Positions 23,681-32,677 of a stretch of 45,818 bases of DNA are shown here, one piece after another. Both the position numbers and the translations under genes were made by a program. The stretch comes from an uncultured Oscillibacter sp. GTDB taxonomy: Bacteria > Bacillota > Clostridia > Oscillospirales > Oscillospiraceae. The stretch is taken from NCBI GenBank assembly GCA_900548505.1, contig URKI01000014.1:1-45818 (forward strand), in the 5' to 3' direction. Numbering within the stretch: the stretch's first letter is position 1; the number at the start of each line of letters is the position of its first letter. The notes below the pieces were generated by a model that made no database searches, was not told the DNA's origin, and was given only the letters and a program-made list of their open reading frames with translations.

Positions 23681-24682
23681 TCACACGCCGTAATAGAAAT
23701 CGTCGCCGGGCATGGCGCCGCCCACGGAGGCACTGTCGGCGTCACAGAGCACCTGGAGATAGCCGGAGAGCTTATCCTTCATCTCCGTGCCGGTGATGCA
23801 CACAATGTTGCAGTAAGGCAGGGCCTTCTCCGCCACGGCTGCCTCCACGATACCGTAGTCCCCGATGAGGGCGGCGGCATCCGCCGTATTGGCGTTCACC
23901 CACTCCACGCTGGCGGCGTAATCGGCCAGGAAGGCGTCCACCGCAGCGGGGTTGGACTCCACCACCTCCCGGCGGGCCACCACCACGCCGGTGAGCAGCG
24001 CGGAGCCGTTGTCCAGGGCGTCCCACTCCTCCGTCAGGTCCAGGGCCACCCGCAGATCGGGAAGCTTGCTCTGGGCCACGGTCACAAAGGGCTGGGGCAG
24101 CATGGCGATGGTGGCGGCGCCGGTCGCCAGGGCGCTGACGCACTCAGAGTGCTCGCTCTTCCAGTCCACGATCACATCGTCCATGGGCTTGACGCCGTTC
24201 TGCTCCAGCAGATAGTTTAGGGCATACTCCGGCGTGGAGCCCTTGCCGGAGGCCACGATGGTCTTGCCGGCCAGGTCCGCCATGGAGCGCACGGCGTTGC
24301 CGTTTTCCACGATATACAGTACGCCCAGGGTGTTGATGCCCAGGGTCACGATCTCACCCTCCGTCTTCTGATAGAGGGTCGCCGCCAGGTTGGCAGGCAC
24401 GCAGGCCATGTCCAGCTCGCCCTTGATCAGCAGGGGCGCCACCTCGTCGGCAGAGGCCGCCAGGGTAAATGTATAGTCATTGACAAAGGAGGCGTCCTCC
24501 TGCTCCGCGTCGTGCATGAGCTTCACCAAGCCCATGGCCGTGGGACCCTTCAGCGCCGCCACGGAATAGCTCTCCCCGGTGACCTCCTGAGGCTGCTCCT
24601 CCTCTTTTTTGCCGCAGGCGGCCGCCGTCAGCGTCAGCACCAGCGCCAGGCACAGCGCCGCCATCCGTCTCATGTTCTTCAT
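23681..24682 (-). CDS. ABC transporter substrate-binding lipoprotein, NitT/TauT (NMT1-like) type (333 aa)
   Basis: Exported binding protein. Signal peptide with a lipobox ending at Cys23 (TLTAAAC), then a charged linker. The periplasmic-binding-protein fold shows KGPTAMGLVKLM, LAASADEVAPLLIKGELDMACVP and LAGKTIVASGKGSTPEYAL, as in ThiY, SsuA and NrtA relatives. The ligand cannot be deduced; family members carry taurine, sulfonates, nitrate, bicarbonate or pyrimidine precursors of thiamine. First transporter gene after the TM1266-like gene. Confidence 0.92.
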   Translation of the reverse strand: MKNMRRMAALCLALVLTLTAAACGKKEEEQPQEVTGESYSVAALKGPTAMGLVKLMHDAEQEDASFVNDYTFTLAASADEVAPLLIKGELDMACVPANLAATLYQKTEGEIVTLGINTLGVLYIVENGNAVRSMADLAGKTIVASGKGSTPEYALNYLLEQNGVKPMDDVIVDWKSEHSECVSALATGAATIAMLPQPFVTVAQSKLPDLRVALDLTEEWDALDNGSALLTGVVVARREVVESNPAAVDAFLADYAASVEWVNANTADAAALIGDYGIVEAAVAEKALPYCNIVCITGTEMKDKLSGYLQVLCDADSASVGGAMPGDDFYYGV

Positions 24683-24720
24683 GCTTCATTCCTCATTTCT
24701 TTAAAATTTTCATTGCGCTC

Positions 24721-24978
24721 TCAGCGCAGCGCCTCTTCCGGGGCGTACACGGTCTTGGCAGTGACGCCGTCCAGCCGCCCGATCTTGCCGGACAGGGCGG
24801 AGATCACGTCCTGGGGCGCGTCCATGGCCACGCTGATGATGCTCACGCCCCGCTGGTGGTAGGGCACGCCCATGCGCCCGATGATGTGCTGCCCGTACTG
24901 GTGCAGCAGCGCATTGAGTTCTCCCACCGCCGCCGTGTTCTTCACGATCACGGCCAGCACCGCCACTCTCGTCTCCAT
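24721..24978 (-). CDS. TM1266-type putative iron-only hydrogenase system regulator (85 aa)
   Basis: A small ferredoxin-like or ACT-like fold protein of the TM1266 family, annotated as a putative regulator of [FeFe]-hydrogenase systems. The family pattern is seen in HQYGQHIIGRMGVPYHQRGVSIISV and in LSGKIGRLDGVTAKTVYA. Length is normal. The ribosome binding site AAGGAGG lies 9 nt before the ATG. It is first in an operon with an ABC importer, 38 bp upstream of the binding protein, so here it probably belongs to transport control, not directly to a hydrogenase; none is in the window. The leader in front contains a terminator. Confidence 0.85.
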   Translation of the reverse strand: METRVAVLAVIVKNTAAVGELNALLHQYGQHIIGRMGVPYHQRGVSIISVAMDAPQDVISALSGKIGRLDGVTAKTVYAPEEALR

Positions 24979-24998
24979 CCGCCATCCCTCCTTCCCGC

Positions 24999-25198
24999 AA
25001 AAAATCGCCTCCTCCGCCGTTCGGCAGAGGAGGCGATGGATAGACTCCGTCCGGGCCGCCTCATAGGGCGGCCTTTCCCCTTCTCTTTCGGCGCGGAAAA
25101 ACCTTGCCGGCAGAACGACAGGATGCTGTTAGGGTCCTGCGGTCAGAATGCTTCCCGCGGACAAGAGCATGATAGCATATGCCCGCTCCCGGGGTCAA
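24999..25198 (-). promoter_or_regulatory. Terminator-containing 5' leader and promoter of the TM1266-ABC operon (attenuator or riboswitch candidate)
   Basis: Minus-strand TTGACC (25193-25198) and TATCAT (25169-25174), 18 bp apart, would start an RNA at about 25162, giving a leader of about 184 nt. It ends in an intrinsic terminator: an 11-bp stem ATCGCCTCCTC/GAGGAGGCGAT (25004-25014, 25027-25037) plus T6, just before the ribosome binding site. An upstream hairpin GCCGCC/GGCGGC carries GAGGCG, which can pair with CGCCTC of the terminator's 5' arm, a plausible antiterminator. The aptamer part does not match TPP, guanidine-I, purine, THF or cobalamin riboswitch motifs that I know. Confidence 0.65.
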
Positions 25199-26670
25199 GC
25201 CCCGCAGCGGCCGTAGGTGTAGGTCAGCTGCCGGATCTCGGAGGCCAGGGCCATGGGCGGCAGTTCCGTAAGGCGCCAGCGCCAGTTGCCCTCCGCTACG
25301 CCGGGCACGTTGATCCGCGCCTCGCTGCCAAGGCCCAGATAGTCCTGCAGCTGGGCCACGAACAGCGCTGCCACGCTGCCCTGTCCTGCCCGCAGCAGCG
25401 CCTTCCGCACGCCCTCAGCATCCTCCGCGCCCAGGTACTGCCGGGCAAAGGCCTGCTCGGCCTCGCCGGCGCCAGCATACCACCCGGCGGCGGTATCGTT
25501 GTCGTGGGTGCCGGTATAGCACACGCAGCCCGCCTGCTGGTTGTGGGGCAGATAGGCGTTGTCCGGGCCGGAGAAGGCAAACTCCAGCACCTTCATGCCC
25601 GGCAGGCCCGATTCCTCTCGCAGCCGGTGCACATCGTCGGTGAGGATGCCAAGGTCCTCGGCAATGTAGGTGATGTGGGGGAACCAGCCCGTCAGCACCC
25701 GCAGCAAATCCATGCCGGGGCCCACTTCCCAGTGGCCCATCTTGGCCGTCTCGGCCCCGGCCGGCACGGCCCAGTAGCTGGCAAAGGCCCGGAAATGGTC
25801 CAGCCGAATGGCGTCAAACAGCCGGGAGGCACCCTCCACCCGGCGGATCCACCAGCCAAAGCCGTCGGTCTTCTGGGCGTTCCAGTCATAGAGGGGATTG
25901 CCCCACAGCTGCCCGTCGGCGGAGAAGTAGTCCGGCGGCACGCCCGCCACCTTGGTGGGACGGCCCTCGGCGTCCAGCAAAAACTCCCGCCGCTCCGACC
26001 AGACGTCCGCGCTGTCCAGCGACACGTAGATGGGCAGGTCTCCGATGAGCTTTACGCCCCGGTCGTTGACATAGGCCTTGAGGGATTCCCACTGGCGGAA
26101 GAACCAGTACTGCACCCAGGTGTGGAACGCCACATCCTCCGCAAGACGCACCGCCCACTGCTCCACCGCCGCCGTCTCATGGCGCCGCAGAGCCTCATCC
26201 GGCCATTGGAACCAGGCGGTTTGGTCGAAATGGGTCTTGATTGCTCGATACAGAGCGTAATTTTTCACCCATGGATTCCTGTCTGTAAACTCCCGCACCA
26301 CCTGGGCGGCCTGTCCGCTGACCCGGGAGAACACCAGACGCAGCAGCGCATCCCTGTCACGGTGCAGCGCGGCATAGTCAATGGTGTCCGACGGCGCCAC
26401 CCGGGCGCCCTCCAGCTCGGCCTGGGTCAAAAGCCCCTCCGCTGCCAGCTGCTCCAGATCCAGAAACAAGGCGTTTCCCGCAAAGGTGGACTCACTGGTA
26501 TAGGGGGAGTCCCCTGCCCCGGTGGGGCCTACGGGCAAAATCTGCCACCAGCGCTGGCCGGCGGCAGCCAAAAAATCCGCAAAAGCACGGGCCTCACGAC
26601 CCAGCGTCCCGATGCCGTAGGGAGACGGCAGGGAGAAGATCGGCAGTAAAATGCCGGCAGAACGTTCCAT
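25195..26670 (-). CDS. malQ: 4-alpha-glucanotransferase (amylomaltase), GH77 (491 aa)
   Basis: MalQ transfers alpha-1,4-glucan segments in maltodextrin and glycogen metabolism. GH77 features are RSAGILLPIFSLPSPYGIGTLG at the N-terminus, GDSPYTSES, GDLPIYVSLDSADVW, the nucleophile region RLDHFRAF (Asp), the acid/base IAEDLGIL (Glu) and YTGTHDNDT (third acid). Length is normal. The start at 26670 gives the family N-terminus; the same frame is open for 280 more codons upstream but only by chance. A consensus promoter lies just before it. The stop codon overlaps the -35 of the next operon's promoter. Confidence 0.96.
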   Translation of the reverse strand: MERSAGILLPIFSLPSPYGIGTLGREARAFADFLAAAGQRWWQILPVGPTGAGDSPYTSESTFAGNALFLDLEQLAAEGLLTQAELEGARVAPSDTIDYAALHRDRDALLRLVFSRVSGQAAQVVREFTDRNPWVKNYALYRAIKTHFDQTAWFQWPDEALRRHETAAVEQWAVRLAEDVAFHTWVQYWFFRQWESLKAYVNDRGVKLIGDLPIYVSLDSADVWSERREFLLDAEGRPTKVAGVPPDYFSADGQLWGNPLYDWNAQKTDGFGWWIRRVEGASRLFDAIRLDHFRAFASYWAVPAGAETAKMGHWEVGPGMDLLRVLTGWFPHITYIAEDLGILTDDVHRLREESGLPGMKVLEFAFSGPDNAYLPHNQQAGCVCYTGTHDNDTAAGWYAGAGEAEQAFARQYLGAEDAEGVRKALLRAGQGSVAALFVAQLQDYLGLGSEARINVPGVAEGNWRWRLTELPPMALASEIRQLTYTYGRCGA

Positions 26671-26706
26671 ATCCAGATCACTCTCTTTTTTACTAAGGAT
26701 TGCTCT

Positions 26707-26735
26707 ATTGTATGCGCCCCGCCGGAATTTGTCAA
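26707..26735 (-). promoter_or_regulatory. malQ promoter
   Basis: Minus-strand TTGACA (26730-26735) and TACAAT (26707-26712) with 17-bp spacing, nearly full consensus, 37 bp before the ATG. Confidence 0.85.
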
Positions 26736-26959
26736 GCCGCACAAAACAGCACCGCTGTTTCAGTTTGTTTTTGTCTATTTTCCATGTTCTCCTGTCATGT
26801 GCTGCTGCTTTACGCCTTTTGCAGCACTTTTTCTCCCTGAAACTCTGTGCTATACTGATAAAAAACGCTCCGCAACCGCTGGTTGACAAAAAGAAATCCG
26901 CCGGTGGTGGCGATCTCATCCTTGCTCTGGTATGCTGAGAGCACGAAGGAGGTGTCCCC

Positions 26960-28246
26960 ATGGAACATACAAAAACTCTGGGCGGCCGCATCCAGGCGTT
27001 CCGGAAGGCCGCCGGGCTCAGCCAGGAGGCCCTGGGAGAACAGCTGGGCGTCTCCCGGCAGGCAGTGAGCCGGTGGGAATCTGATGCCGCCGTGCCGGAG
27101 CTGGAAAAGCTCATCGCCATGAGCCGCCTGTTCGGCGTCACTGTGGGGGTGCTGCTGGGGGTGGAGCCCCCCGCCGAGGATCCGAGTACATCCAACCAGA
27201 ACGCAGCGGAGGACAAAGACCCGGATACGGCGCCGGAAGCCGAGGCTCCCGCCCACGAGCTAACGGACCGGGAGCTGGCCGCCGTGGAGGCCATCGCGGA
27301 AAAGTATCTGGCGGCCCAGCAGGCCCGGAGCAGCCGGAAATGGCCTCTGGTCCTCCTGGCCGCAGGGATGGCTTTGGTCCTCCTGGCAGGCAGCGCCCTG
27401 TGGAACCAGCTGCAGCAGATCCGGCAGGAGCTGCAGGCAGTAGAGGCTACCACTGGGCAGCAGATCCAGTCCATCACCGGCCAAATCACCAGTATTTTGG
27501 CCGAACAAAACAATATAATAGACGATTACACTGCTTTTGTGGAGGATTACGATTCGGCCGCCGGGACCATGACCCTGACCGTCCGCGTCCGGCCCGCCGC
27601 CTTTTCCGCCGATACCCAGGCCGTGTTCACCGCCTGCACTGCCTCGGGAGAGCGGCGCTCCGCGGAGGCCGTACGGACGGAGGACGGGTACTTTCAGATA
27701 GAGCACTGGGCAGTGCCCATGGACGGCTATGCGGACTTGACCGCGACGATCACCGCCGGCGGCGTCAGCCGGTCGGAGGCCCTGGAGACACTGTCCGCCG
27801 ACCCGGCAGACTATCGTCTTGCGGCAGAGGGTGGCTGGGAGACCAGCTGGAACGCCGGAACCGTCTACTTCAGCGGCCTGACCCTGCACATTGACCCCCA
27901 TCCCAGTGTGCCCCTGGAACTGGAGCAGGTGGAGCTGGCGGTCTTTCCCAACGGATCGGCGGAGCCGCTGTGGTCATCCCCGCTGCCGGAGGCAGTGGAG
28001 CTGTGGCGCAGGCACGGCTATGTGCAGGCATATCTGACGGCAAAAGACTATATGCCCGCCATCCCCCTTGGCAAAGGGGATGAGATCCTGGCCGCAGCCA
28101 AGATCACCGATGACCACGGCCAGTCCTTCTGGTATCTTCTGGGGGGCGCCCGCAATGATGACGGTGACCTGCGGACCACAGACGCCCTGGCTCTGAAATC
28201 CGCCTGCCCCAACTGGCAGCCGGGCGGCCACGTGAGCCTCCGATGA
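26960..28246 (+). CDS. Membrane-anchored XRE-family HTH protein (428 aa)
   Basis: The N-terminus (residues 8-65) is an XRE/Cro helix-turn-helix (FRKAAGLSQEALGEQLGVSRQAVSRWE). After an acidic Pro/Ala/Glu linker comes one membrane helix (about 128-147), then a coiled-coil-like stretch (150-185) and a 240-residue extracytoplasmic beta-rich domain that I cannot name. This looks like a one-component sensor that binds DNA inside and senses outside. The ribosome binding site GAAGGAGG is strong. It is divergent from malQ and has no downstream partner, so its target could be malQ or itself. Confidence 0.88.
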   Translation: MEHTKTLGGRIQAFRKAAGLSQEALGEQLGVSRQAVSRWESDAAVPELEKLIAMSRLFGVTVGVLLGVEPPAEDPSTSNQNAAEDKDPDTAPEAEAPAHELTDRELAAVEAIAEKYLAAQQARSSRKWPLVLLAAGMALVLLAGSALWNQLQQIRQELQAVEATTGQQIQSITGQITSILAEQNNIIDDYTAFVEDYDSAAGTMTLTVRVRPAAFSADTQAVFTACTASGERRSAEAVRTEDGYFQIEHWAVPMDGYADLTATITAGGVSRSEALETLSADPADYRLAAEGGWETSWNAGTVYFSGLTLHIDPHPSVPLELEQVELAVFPNGSAEPLWSSPLPEAVELWRRHGYVQAYLTAKDYMPAIPLGKGDEILAAAKITDDHGQSFWYLLGGARNDDGDLRTTDALALKSACPNWQPGGHVSLR

Positions 28247-28263
28247 CCGGGCACAAAAAAGCG

Positions 28264-28311
28264 AAACGGGAAGCGCCCCGGAGCTTTTGCTCCGGGGCGC
28301 TTCCCGTTTTA
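28264..28311. terminator. Bidirectional terminator between the XRE gene and argF
   Basis: A perfect 21-bp stem (28264-28284 with 28289-28309) with loop TTTT; AAA and TTTT flank it. Confidence 0.92.
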
Positions 28312-28322
28312 AAGAGGGGGGA

Positions 28323-29306
28323 TCACTTCATCAGCTCGTACATGACGGCTTTGATGGTGTGCATACGGTTTTCCGCTTCGTCAAAGACGATGGAGGCCTC
28401 GGACTCGAACACCTCGTCGGTGACCTCCATGGCATCGCGGCCGAACTTCTCGCCCATTTCCTTACCCACCTTGGTCTTGTGGTCGTGGTAGGCAGGCAGG
28501 CAGTGCATGAACTTGCACTGGGGACCAGCGTTGTCCATGAGCGCCTTGGTCACCTGATAGGGAGAGAGTGCGTCGATGCGCTCTTTCCAGACCTCCACCG
28601 GCTCGCCCATGGAGACCCACACGTCCGTATAGAGCACGTGGGCGCCCTTGGTGGCTTCCATGGGGTCCTCGATGAACTCCAGCACGGCGCCGGTTTCGGC
28701 GGCAATGGCCTGGCAGGTCTTGATGAGTTCGGCATTGGGCATGTACGCCTTGGGGGCGCAGGCCACAAAGTGCATGCCCATCTTGGCGCAGCCCACCATG
28801 AGGCTGTTGCCCATGTTGAACCGGGCGTCGCCCAGGTACACCAGCTTGATGCCCTTCAGGGAGCCGAAGTGCTCCTGGATGGTCAAAAAGTCCGCCAGGA
28901 TCTGAGTGGGGTGAAACTCGTCGGTAAGGCCGTTGAACACGGGCACACCGGCGTAATGAGCCAGCTCCTCCACGATGCTCTGGCCGAAGCCCCGGTACTC
29001 GATGCCGTCATACATGCGGCCCAGCACCCGGGCGGTGTCGGCGATGGACTCCTTCACGCCGATCTGGGAGCCGGTGGGGCCCAGGTAGGTGGAGCCCATG
29101 CCCAGATCCTGGGCGGCCACCTCAAAGGCGCAGCGGGTACGGGTGGAGGTCTTTTCAAAGATCAGCGCCACGTTCTTGCCCTCCAGGTAGCGGTGGGGCA
29201 CGCCGGCCTTCTTCTTGGCCTTCAGGTCCGCGGCGGTATCCAAAAACTGCTGGATCTGGGCGGGGGTAAAGTCCAGCAGCTTCAAAAAGTGCATCTGGTT
29301 TTCCAT
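28323..29306 (-). CDS. argF: Ornithine carbamoyltransferase (327 aa)
   Basis: Makes citrulline from ornithine and carbamoyl phosphate. The carbamoyl-phosphate motif STRTR (in FEKTSTRTRCAFE), the HPTQ motif in DEFHPTQILADF, the ornithine-loop VSMGE and HCLPA are present. Length is usual for anabolic enzymes. It is the last gene of the arginine operon, 31 bp after argD. A catabolic role is unlikely because no arcA or arcC is nearby. Confidence 0.96.
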   Translation of the reverse strand: MENQMHFLKLLDFTPAQIQQFLDTAADLKAKKKAGVPHRYLEGKNVALIFEKTSTRTRCAFEVAAQDLGMGSTYLGPTGSQIGVKESIADTARVLGRMYDGIEYRGFGQSIVEELAHYAGVPVFNGLTDEFHPTQILADFLTIQEHFGSLKGIKLVYLGDARFNMGNSLMVGCAKMGMHFVACAPKAYMPNAELIKTCQAIAAETGAVLEFIEDPMEATKGAHVLYTDVWVSMGEPVEVWKERIDALSPYQVTKALMDNAGPQCKFMHCLPAYHDHKTKVGKEMGEKFGRDAMEVTDEVFESEASIVFDEAENRMHTIKAVMYELMK

Positions 29307-29336
29307 GGGTGTTCCTCTCTTTCTTTCGGTACTGGC

Positions 29337-30515
29337 TCAGCCCAGCGTCTTTTTCATGATGGCGATGCCCTGGTCCATCTCCTCTTTGGTGATGGTCAGG
29401 GGCGGCAGCAGCCGCATGCCCGGGCCTGCGGTGAGCACCAGCAGTCCGTTGGCAATGAGCTTCTGGGCGATGTCCTTGTTGGTGTAGCCGTCGGCCACGG
29501 CGATGCCGATCATGAGGCCAAGGCCCCGGGTCTTGCCGAAGCAGGGCAGGTGCAGATCCTCGATGGCGGCGCGGAGGTAGTCGCCCTTTTCCTTGACCTG
29601 CTGCAAAAACTCGTCAGTGAGCACGTCCTGCACCGCCAGGGCCGCCGCCGCGCAGACGGGGTTTGCACCGAAGGTGGTGGCATGCATGCCGGGGCCCAGC
29701 ACGTCCCGGCACTTTTCATTGGCCAGGATGCCGCTCATGGGGAGGCCTCCGGCGATGCCCTTGGCAAAGGACACCACGTCCGGCAAGATGCCATACTGCT
29801 GGAAAGCGAACAGGCTGCCCGTCCGGCCCACGCCGGTCTGCACCTCGTCCACCAGCAGCAGCCAGTCCTTCTCGCGGCACAGCGCCGCTACCGCCTGGAC
29901 ATAGTCCTGCTCCAGGGGCAGCACGCCGCCCTCGCCCTGGACCAGCTCCACCATGACGGCGCACACGTCGTCTCCGGCGGCCGCCTCCAGGGAGGCAAGG
30001 TCATTGGCCGCGGCGTAGCGGAAGCCCTCGGTAAAGGGGAAGAAATAGTTGTGGAACACGTCCTGGCCCGTGGCGGTCAGGGTGGTGATGGTGCGGCCGT
30101 GGAAGGAGTTTTTCAGGGTGATGATGGTAGCGCGGCCGGTGCCGTACTTATCGAAGCTGTACTTTCTCGCCAGCTTGATCATGCCCTCGTTGGCCTCACC
30201 GCCGCCGTTGGCGAAGAACACGCAGCTCTCTCCCGTGCGCTGGCAGAGCTTCTGGGCCAGCAGGGCCGGCGGCTCCGTATAGAAGAGGTTGGACACATGG
30301 CCCAGCTTCTTACTCTGGGCGGCGATGGCCTCCGCCCAGGGCTCGTTGCCGTAGCCCAGGGACGTGACGCCGATGCCGCTGGTAAAGTCGATGTAGGCGT
30401 TGCCCTCGGGATCATAGAGGGTGGCTCCCTGTCCGTGGTCGATGGCCACCGGGAAGCGGCCGTAGGTCTGCATGATGTACTGGCCCGTTAGGGCCTTGAT
30501 CTCATTGGAAGTCAT
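29337..30515 (-). CDS. argD: Acetylornithine aminotransferase (392 aa)
   Basis: PLP-dependent class III aminotransferase that converts N-acetylglutamate semialdehyde and glutamate to N-acetylornithine. The FTSGIGVTSLGYGN start, FFANGGGEANEGMIKLAR, the DEVQTGVGRTG motif and the PLP lysine in SFAKGIAGGLPMS are seen. Overlap-free, 4 bp from argB. Ends at a normal length. Context makes argD rather than another omega-aminotransferase the best call. Confidence 0.95.
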   Translation of the reverse strand: MTSNEIKALTGQYIMQTYGRFPVAIDHGQGATLYDPEGNAYIDFTSGIGVTSLGYGNEPWAEAIAAQSKKLGHVSNLFYTEPPALLAQKLCQRTGESCVFFANGGGEANEGMIKLARKYSFDKYGTGRATIITLKNSFHGRTITTLTATGQDVFHNYFFPFTEGFRYAAANDLASLEAAAGDDVCAVMVELVQGEGGVLPLEQDYVQAVAALCREKDWLLLVDEVQTGVGRTGSLFAFQQYGILPDVVSFAKGIAGGLPMSGILANEKCRDVLGPGMHATTFGANPVCAAAALAVQDVLTDEFLQQVKEKGDYLRAAIEDLHLPCFGKTRGLGLMIGIAVADGYTNKDIAQKLIANGLLVLTAGPGMRLLPPLTITKEEMDQGIAIMKKTLG

Positions 30516-30519
30516 GGGT

Positions 30520-31380
30520 TTATTCCTCCCTTTTCAGCATGGTGCCGATGCCCCGGTCACTTAGAAGCTCAATGAGGATGGAGTGGGGGATGCGGCCGTC
30601 CAGGATGTGTACCCGCTCCACGCCGCCGGCGATGGCGTCCACACAGCACTGCATTTTGGGGATCATGCCCCCGGAGATGATGCCCTGTTCCACCAGCTGC
30701 GGCACCTCGTAGGTATGCAGCTCATGGATGAGGGTCTCCTCGTCGTGGGGGTCCTTTAAAAGGCCCCGGACGTCGGTCAGCAAAATGAGCTTTTCCGCGC
30801 CAAGTGCCTTGGCAAGCTCGGCGGCAGCGGTATCGGCATTGATATTGTAGGCGGTGTCGGCATCCACGCCCTGAGCCACGGTGGACACCACCGGGATGTA
30901 GCCGCTCATGAGGGCGTTTTCCACCGGCTCCGGGTTCACGCCGGTGATCTTGCCCACCAGGCCGTACTTTTCATCCAGGCACTCCGCCTGAAAAAGCTGC
31001 CCGTCCATGCCGCAAAGGCCGATGGCCTGGCCGCCCAGGCGGCCCAGCTGGGCCACCAGGTTCTTATTGACCTTGCCGCACAGCACCGACTGCACCACGT
31101 CCATCGTGACCTCGTCCGTATAGCGCAGGCCGTCCACAAACCGGGACTCGTGTCCCAGACGGCGGAGCATGTCGGAGATCTCCGGCCCGCCGCCGTGGAC
31201 CACCACCACCCGGATGCCCACCAGGCTCAAAAGCACGATGTCGCTCATGACGGCTCGGCGCAGCTCCTCGGAGATCATGGCGTTGCCGCCGTACTTGATG
31301 ACGATGGTCTTTCCGGTGAATTTTTGAATGTAAGGCAGGGCCTCCACCAGCGTCTGGGCCTGCTGTGCATGTGAGGTCAT
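30520..31380 (-). CDS. argB: Acetylglutamate kinase (286 aa)
   Basis: Phosphorylates N-acetylglutamate. KYGGNAM (phosphate loop), VVVHGGGPEI, and the ADTAAAELAKALGAEKLILLTDV segment are diagnostic. The start at 31380 follows AAGGAGAG with the N-terminus TLVEALPYIQKFTGK as in homologues; the 11-codon extension to 31413 overlaps argJ and lacks a site. Presence of the N-terminal helix suggests the arginine-sensitive hexameric form, by analogy. Confidence 0.96.
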   Translation of the reverse strand: MTSHAQQAQTLVEALPYIQKFTGKTIVIKYGGNAMISEELRRAVMSDIVLLSLVGIRVVVVHGGGPEISDMLRRLGHESRFVDGLRYTDEVTMDVVQSVLCGKVNKNLVAQLGRLGGQAIGLCGMDGQLFQAECLDEKYGLVGKITGVNPEPVENALMSGYIPVVSTVAQGVDADTAYNINADTAAAELAKALGAEKLILLTDVRGLLKDPHDEETLIHELHTYEVPQLVEQGIISGGMIPKMQCCVDAIAGGVERVHILDGRIPHSILIELLSDRGIGTMLKREE

Positions 31381-31409
31381 GGTGTTCTCTCCTTCCGATC
31401 CTGCGGGTA

Positions 31410-32633
31410 TCACGTCCGGTAGTCCCCGTTGATCTTGATGTAATCGTAGGTAATGTCGCAGCCCCAGCAGGTGCAGCTGCTCTCGCCCTCGCCCATGGCC
31501 ACGCGGATCTCCACGTCGTGCTCGGTGAGGATCTTCTTGGCCTGGTCCTCGTCAAAGGGAAGTCCCCGGCCCGCCGCGCACACGGCGATCTCGCCTGCCG
31601 CGCTGGCAAAGGACACGTCCACCTTGTCCGGGTCAAAGACCTCGCCGGAGTAGCCCATGGCGCAGAGCACTCTGCCCCAGTTGGCGTCGGCGCCGAAGAT
31701 GGCCGCCTTGGTGAGGGTGGAGGAGATGACGGACTTGGCGATGGTCTCGGCGCTCTCCTCGCTCTTGGCGCCGGTGACCGTGCAGGTGATGAGGTGCTTG
31801 GCGCCCTCGCCGTCGGAGGCCATGGACCGGGCCATGTGGATGCACAGGGCCTGCAGGGCCTCCAAAAACGCCTGGTAGTCTGCTCCCTCATCGGTGATGG
31901 GGGCGTTGCCGGCCAGGCCGTTGGCCAGGATCATGCAGGAGTCATTGGTAGAGGTGTCGCCATCCACGCTGATGCGGTTGAAGCTTCTGTTGGCCGTCGC
32001 CAGCAGGGCCTTTTTCAGCATGGGCGCGGCGATGGCACAGTCGGTGGTGAGGAAACAGAGCATGGTGCCCATGTTGGGGTGGATCATGCCACTGCCCTTG
32101 GCGATGCCGCCGATGCGGCAGGTCTTGCCGCCGATGACCGTCTCCACCGCCGCCTCTTTTTTCACCGTGTCCGTGGTCATGATGGCGTGGGCCGCGGCGT
32201 CGCTGGCTGCGGCGGAGGACTCCAGCGCCGCGTGCAGCGCAGGGACACCCTCCTCAATGACGGAGATGTTCAACGTCTGGCCGATGACACCGGTGGAGGA
32301 CACCAGCACATCTTCGGCATCGCAGCCGATAGCCTTGGCCGCCGCCGCGCACATGCGCGCCGCGTTCTCCTCCCCCTGTGGGGCGCAGGCGTTGGCGTTG
32401 CCGCTGTTGGCCAGGATGGCACGTGCCTTGCCGTCAGCAAGGTGAGCAAGGTCCACCAGGATGGGGGCCGCCTTCACCACGTTTTTCGTAAAGATACCGG
32501 CCGCGGCGCACTCCACGTCGGAGACGATCAGCGCCACGTCCTTTTTCCACGTGGCGTGGGTCTTGACGCCTACATGGATGCCGGAGGCCTGAAAGCCCTG
32601 GGGGGCGCACACGCCGTTTTCCACAAATTTCAT
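31410..32633 (-). CDS. argJ: Bifunctional glutamate N-acetyltransferase/ornithine acetyltransferase (407 aa)
   Basis: Recycles the acetyl group from N-acetylornithine to glutamate, so it replaces argE and may replace argA. The self-cleavage site is KGSGMIHPNMGTML, where the usual Ala before the nucleophile Thr is Gly. GNANACAP, DGDTSTND and a C-terminal DITYDYIKINGDYRT are conserved. Length is normal. ATG 32633 follows AAGGAGG. Confidence 0.96.
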   Translation of the reverse strand: MKFVENGVCAPQGFQASGIHVGVKTHATWKKDVALIVSDVECAAAGIFTKNVVKAAPILVDLAHLADGKARAILANSGNANACAPQGEENAARMCAAAAKAIGCDAEDVLVSSTGVIGQTLNISVIEEGVPALHAALESSAAASDAAAHAIMTTDTVKKEAAVETVIGGKTCRIGGIAKGSGMIHPNMGTMLCFLTTDCAIAAPMLKKALLATANRSFNRISVDGDTSTNDSCMILANGLAGNAPITDEGADYQAFLEALQALCIHMARSMASDGEGAKHLITCTVTGAKSEESAETIAKSVISSTLTKAAIFGADANWGRVLCAMGYSGEVFDPDKVDVSFASAAGEIAVCAAGRGLPFDEDQAKKILTEHDVEIRVAMGEGESSCTCWGCDITYDYIKINGDYRT

Positions 32634-32677
32634 TGGGAGTTCCTCCTTCTATGTTCCACCCGGCCCTTTCGCCGGGA

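Noticed and set aside
25110..25160. Guanidine-I (ykkC)-like string TTAGGGTCCTGCGG on the plus strand
   Set aside because: Resembles one conserved box only, lies on the strand opposite to the ABC operon, and no plus-strand gene follows.
26671..27513. N-terminal 281-residue extension of malQ
   Set aside because: It is Ser/Ala-rich noise antisense to the XRE gene and crosses a consensus malQ promoter.
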